DNA of 6,813 bases from an uncultured Alphaproteobacteria bacterium (GTDB lineage: Bacteria > Pseudomonadota > Alphaproteobacteria > RF32 > CAG-239): positions 1 to 6,813 of the forward strand of contig CAJTWX010000072.1 in the NCBI GenBank assembly GCA_910580155.1. Direction: 5' to 3'. Every line of letters starts with the position of its first letter. Position 1 is the first letter of the stretch. The translations under genes and the position numbers were made by a program. The notes under the pieces are model-generated. The model made no database searches. It worked only from the letters and a program-made list of their open reading frames with translations, and was not told the DNA's origin. Below, in pieces: positions 6,119 to 6,813 of this stretch.

Positions 6119-6813
6119 TTTTCTGTCTTTAAAAATACAATCTGCCTGCAACTTTAATAAAGAAACAACACACGCCGCCACCAGATAAAAAACAAATTGC
6201 AAAGCAAATTCACTCAAAAAACTACTAATAAAAAGCGGCAATTCTCTTTGAAACACAAAAAACAAACTGCCGGCCTGCCGCATTAAATATGCAAAAAACA
6301 GCAAATAAAACAAAAACCACGCTACAATTTTATAAATATTATCAAACAGTGGCAATAGTGTTTGCCGTATCACAAACCATTCCTCTCCTTCTAAAAAACG
6401 GGCAAAAACAACCGCATTTAACAACAAAACCAAAGACATCACAATAACTAAAGAAACCCCGACAAAAATTGCCAATTCCAATTTCAAATCAGGCGTTGCT
6501 GTACGGGAATACAATAAATAAAGCCCGCCACCGACAATCAAAAAAATCACCAGATATACCAACAAAAAACCTAACACTTTTATATCTTTTGTATCCGGCT
6601 TTATTTTGATTACCTCCGCAAACCCCATTCCCTTAAAAGCAATCATCCACCACCGGTTTACAAAACACGCCATCAAAAACAATAACAGCACAAACAATAA
6701 CAACATCCCCCAAGGGTTAACCATACAATAAATTCCCCACCCGTTCAAACCTAAGGCACAAGCAAAACTTCGTCCGAACGCCATCACCAAAACAGCCGCA
6801 ATCAAAGAAAATA
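6104..6813 (-). CDS. Multi-pass membrane protein, function unknown, N-terminus outside window
   Basis: This minus-strand frame is open to the right edge and stops at 6104. The first in-frame start-like codon inside the window is a TTG at 6805, but sense codons precede it, so the real start probably lies beyond the window. Counting from 6805, the 233 residues contain about six hydrophobic segments: roughly 2-20, 31-50, 76-99, 111-135, 158-176 and 195-216. A charged loop (about 51-75, with KIKPDTKDIK) follows the second segment, and a short polar tail ends KDRKSTDK. This is an integral inner-membrane protein. I do not recognise its family, and I see no transporter signature, catalytic motif or nucleotide-binding site. 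A gene is likely real here because hydrophobic periodicity is sustained along the whole frame and the opposite strand has no long alternative. It converges on sufD with a 15-nt overlap, and no terminator is visible between them. Any link with Suf or Sec function is unsupported. Confidence 0.8.
   Translation of the reverse strand, partial: FSLIAAVLVMAFGRSFACALGLNGWGIYCMVNPWGMLLLFVLLLFLMACFVNRWWMIAFKGMGFAEVIKIKPDTKDIKVLGFLLVYLVIFLIVGGGLYLLYSRTATPDLKLELAIFVGVSLVIVMSLVLLLNAVVFARFLEGEEWFVIRQTLLPLFDNIYKIVAWFLFYLLFFAYLMRQAGSLFFVFQRELPLFISSFLSEFALQFVFYLVAACVVSLLKLQADCIFKDRKSTDK

Overview
The window is AT-rich, gene-dense bacterial DNA that reads most naturally as a low-GC alphaproteobacterium. The evidence is a SecA of alphaproteobacterial type (897 aa, with a C-terminal zinc-binding SEC-C tail), a secreted parvulin-type foldase encoded divergently from it, and SufC and SufD of the iron-sulfur assembly machinery. 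GANTC sites, the CcrM methylation motif, occur but prove nothing by themselves. The lineage call is inference from gene content and base composition; I cannot run a phylogeny.

Layout. Positions 1-169 (minus) hold the 5' end of an unrecognised gene whose product starts with a signal peptide. Positions 170-391 are non-coding. They contain a perfect 18-bp inverted repeat (185-202 and 284-301), a short palindrome sharing one base with its left arm (202-214), and the rho-independent terminator (341-370) of the next gene. The parvulin gene occupies 392-1240 (minus). Positions 1241-1409 form a compact divergent promoter region with a recognisable sigma-70-like promoter on each strand. A plus-strand cluster follows: secA (1410-4103), sufC (4116-4895) and sufD (4877-6118). 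The secA-sufC gap is 12 nt and sufC overlaps sufD by 19 nt. A minus-strand gene for a multi-pass membrane protein (6104 to the window end, N-terminus cut off) overlaps the end of sufD tail to tail by 15 nt.

How the genes work together. SecA is the ATPase that pushes unfolded precursors through SecYEG. The divergent parvulin is probably exported and helps fold proteins outside the inner membrane, so the two form a sensible export-and-folding pair. SufC (ATPase) and SufD (scaffold) normally act with SufB as the SufBC2D scaffold for building Fe-S clusters. In this window they are joined to secA, and sufB, sufS, sufE/sufU and the A-type carrier are all absent. This separation from sufB is the most unusual point of gene order.

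I found no CRISPR array, tRNA, rRNA, transposase or phage gene, and no convincing new multi-gene system. The items most worth following up are the 18-bp inverted repeat upstream of the secreted-protein gene, the secA-sufCD arrangement without sufB, a Cys/His-rich cluster in SufD, and the two unrecognised envelope-type genes at the window edges.
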